Assembly: GCA_027061425.1 (NCBI GenBank)
Contig: JALSUN010000200.1
Span: 1 to 6,559, forward strand
Length of the DNA stretch: 6,559 nucleotides
Reading direction: 5' to 3'
Origin: Helicobacteraceae bacterium
GTDB taxonomy: Bacteria > Campylobacterota > Campylobacteria > Campylobacterales > Sulfurimonadaceae
Shown here: positions 6,073-6,559 of the stretch, in pieces
Position numbering within the stretch: the first letter of the stretch is position 1
How the letters are laid out: every line of letters starts with the position of its first letter
Program-made: the position numbers and the translations under genes
The notes under the pieces: model-generated
The model's input: the letters and a program-made list of their open reading frames with translations, nothing else
Told to the model about the DNA's origin: nothing
The model's database searches: none

Positions 6073-6134
6073 GCAGTCTATTAAAGCAAACTGAATAAAT
6101 ATAACACAGCCTAGCTATATTGTCACTATTTCGC

Positions 6135-6140
6135 TATAAT
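6135..6140 (+). promoter_or_regulatory. -10 box for the helicase leader RNA
   Basis: A perfect TATAAT is preceded by TTTCGC and followed by TCCGC. With the usual 6-8 nt spacing, transcription would begin at about 6147-6149, exactly where the closing helix of the structured leader begins (6149). No alternative promoter of similar quality is seen before the helicase ATG. Confidence 0.6.
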
Positions 6141-6146
6141 TCCGCT

Positions 6147-6260
6147 ACTTAAACTTTTGAGCCTTTTGTAAGAGACTTCTTACAGCAAAAGTATGAGGCG
6201 GTGCTGTAAAGCAATAGAGCCTCTAGAGAGCCCAGGTGGGCCAACTCCTAAAAGTTTAAA
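6147..6260 (+). ncRNA. Candidate structured leader RNA (multi-hairpin domain closed by a long helix)
   Basis: Read by eye, the transcript folds as a multibranch domain. Closing helix P1 is TTAAACTTTT at 6149-6158 with AAAAGTTTAA at 6250-6259, 10 perfect pairs, extended by GAG 6159-6161 with CTC 6245-6247. Inside are P2 (6163-6173 with 6178-6191, inner stem GTAAGA/TCTTAC, loop GACT), P3 (GAGGC 6195-6199 with GCCTC 6219-6223, capped by TGCT-GTAA-AGCA, a GNRA loop) and P4 (GCCC 6230-6233 with GGGC 6238-6241, loop AGGT). No sizeable ORF fits here. The layout resembles a riboswitch aptamer or a small RNA. I compared it mentally with TPP, SAM, cobalamin, lysine, glycine, FMN and c-di-GMP consensus motifs and with SRP, tmRNA and RNase P signatures and saw no match. 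Function unknown; it could also be an independent sRNA. Confidence 0.5.
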
Positions 6261-6288
6261 ATTAACTGGACACCTTTTAAACTATTTT
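6253..6288 (+). promoter_or_regulatory. Alternative hairpin competing with the leader's closing helix
   Basis: AGTTTAAAA (6253-6261) and TTTTAAACT (6275-6283) form a perfect 9-bp stem with a 13-nt loop, followed by ATTTT. Its 5' arm overlaps the 3' strand of P1 (6250-6259), so the two cannot form together. The stem holds only one G-C pair, so it is too weak for a confident terminator; an expression-platform role is inferred. Confidence 0.4.
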
Positions 6289-6327
6289 CTACGATCCAAT
6301 CAAAGTAAATAAACCCTATCTTTCGAG

Positions 6328-6390
6328 TATCTCAAAACACCTAACCCTAATTGGTGTAGATGCTTTGAGGTATCCTAAGGTGTTCTACAC
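6328..6390 (+). promoter_or_regulatory. Second structured module next to the helicase start, with alternative pairings
   Basis: A 9-bp stem (6328-6336 with 6364-6372, one G-U) encloses a 5-bp stem ACACC 6337-6341 with GGTGT 6353-6357. Competing helices exist: AACACCT 6336-6342 with AGGTGTT 6378-6384, and GTGTAGA 6354-6360 with TCTACAC 6384-6390. The last segment ends 2 nt before the weak AAAGAGA ribosome binding site (6393-6399), so the fold could affect translation start. Confidence 0.4.
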
Positions 6391-6406
6391 ATAAAGAGAT
6401 ATATAT

Positions 6407-6559
6407 ATGAGTACAGAAACAACAGAAGAAACACAGACTATCGCAGAATCACTGCCAGCAGAAGAGACATTTGATCAATTTGGTCTTAAAAAAGACATTA
6501 TGCGCGCTATCGGCTATGCAGGTTTCAAAGTACCAAGCCCGATCCAACTTCAAGCCATC
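6407..6559 (+). CDS. DEAD-box RNA helicase, N-terminal part (truncated by the window edge)
   Basis: Fifty-one codons are open to the end of the window. After an acidic, Thr/Glu-rich N-terminus (residues 1-20) comes the DEAD-box Q motif: F22/F25, 'FGL' (25-27), 'GF' (39-40) and 'PSPIQ' (43-47), where Q47 reads the ATP adenine. The Walker A, DEAD and helicase C motifs lie beyond the window. DEAD-box helicases unwind short RNA duplexes in ribosome assembly, mRNA decay and cold adaptation; the subtype (RhlE- or DeaD-like) cannot be decided from this fragment. ATG 6407-6409 is preceded by a weak AAAGAGA site. The gene has an unusually long leader of about 260 nt with strong alternative structures. 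That recalls the long cold-responsive leader of E. coli deaD and suggests post-transcriptional or autoregulatory control (inference). Confidence 0.88.
   Translation, partial: MSTETTEETQTIAESLPAEETFDQFGLKKDIMRAIGYAGFKVPSPIQLQAI

Noticed and set aside
6120..6125. TTGTCA as the -35 box of the helicase promoter
   Set aside because: It resembles TTGACA but sits only 9 bp from the -10 hexamer, too close for sigma-70 use.
6147..6260. Known RNA classes: TPP, SAM, cobalamin, lysine, glycine, FMN, c-di-GMP riboswitches, SRP RNA, tmRNA, RNase P RNA, tRNA
   Set aside because: None of their hallmark conserved segments is visible. This is by eye only, so a covariance-model scan could still overturn it.
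6253..6288. Hairpin 6253-6283 plus ATTTT as a definite intrinsic terminator
   Set aside because: The 9-bp stem has a single G-C pair, a 13-nt loop and only four Ts after it, so it is too weak to call as a terminator.

Overview
The window looks like a chromosomal segment of a Campylobacterota (epsilonproteobacterial) bacterium, most likely a free-living Sulfurovum- or Sulfurimonas-like sulfur oxidiser. This is an inference from the AT-rich, densely packed genes, the extended -10 promoters without clear -35 boxes, the 'AHQWRQPLN' H-box of the histidine kinase, and the general look of the proteins. No rRNA, tRNA, CRISPR array, insertion sequence or phage gene is visible.

Left edge (1-519, minus strand): a small unrecognised 65-aa protein is followed 3 nt later by a DUF1294 membrane protein that runs off the window. 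Positions 600-682 hold a compact inverted-repeat element of the REPIN type, two REP-like hairpins facing each other. It ends 4 nt before the Shine-Dalgarno of the next gene. That gene (698-1399, plus) is an OmpR/PhoB-type response regulator starting at TTG. It is followed by two envelope genes on the same strand, each with its own -10 box: a secreted probable outer-membrane beta-barrel protein (1469-2224) and a small lipoprotein (2356-2850).

From 6043 down to 2854 the minus strand carries a two-gene operon: rmuC, a DNA-recombination-limiting nuclease-like protein, then a membrane histidine kinase with a Cache-type periplasmic sensor. The two genes overlap by a few bases. The kinase runs convergently into the lipoprotein gene, with 3 nt between the stops. 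The kinase and the response regulator could be a split two-component pair whose genes flank two envelope genes they might control; this is inference from position only.

Right edge (6044-6559): rmuC and a DEAD-box RNA helicase diverge from a 363-bp intergenic region. The helicase has a leader of about 260 nt, and its predicted transcription start falls at the 5' strand of a closing helix. The first 110 nt fold on paper into a multi-hairpin domain closed by a 10-bp helix. The 3' strand of that helix can instead pair with a downstream copy of the same sequence. A second set of mutually exclusive helices lies just before the start codon. This looks like a cis-regulatory RNA, possibly autoregulated by the helicase or sensing cold or a ligand. 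I do not recognise it as any known riboswitch family, and it is the most interesting object in the window.
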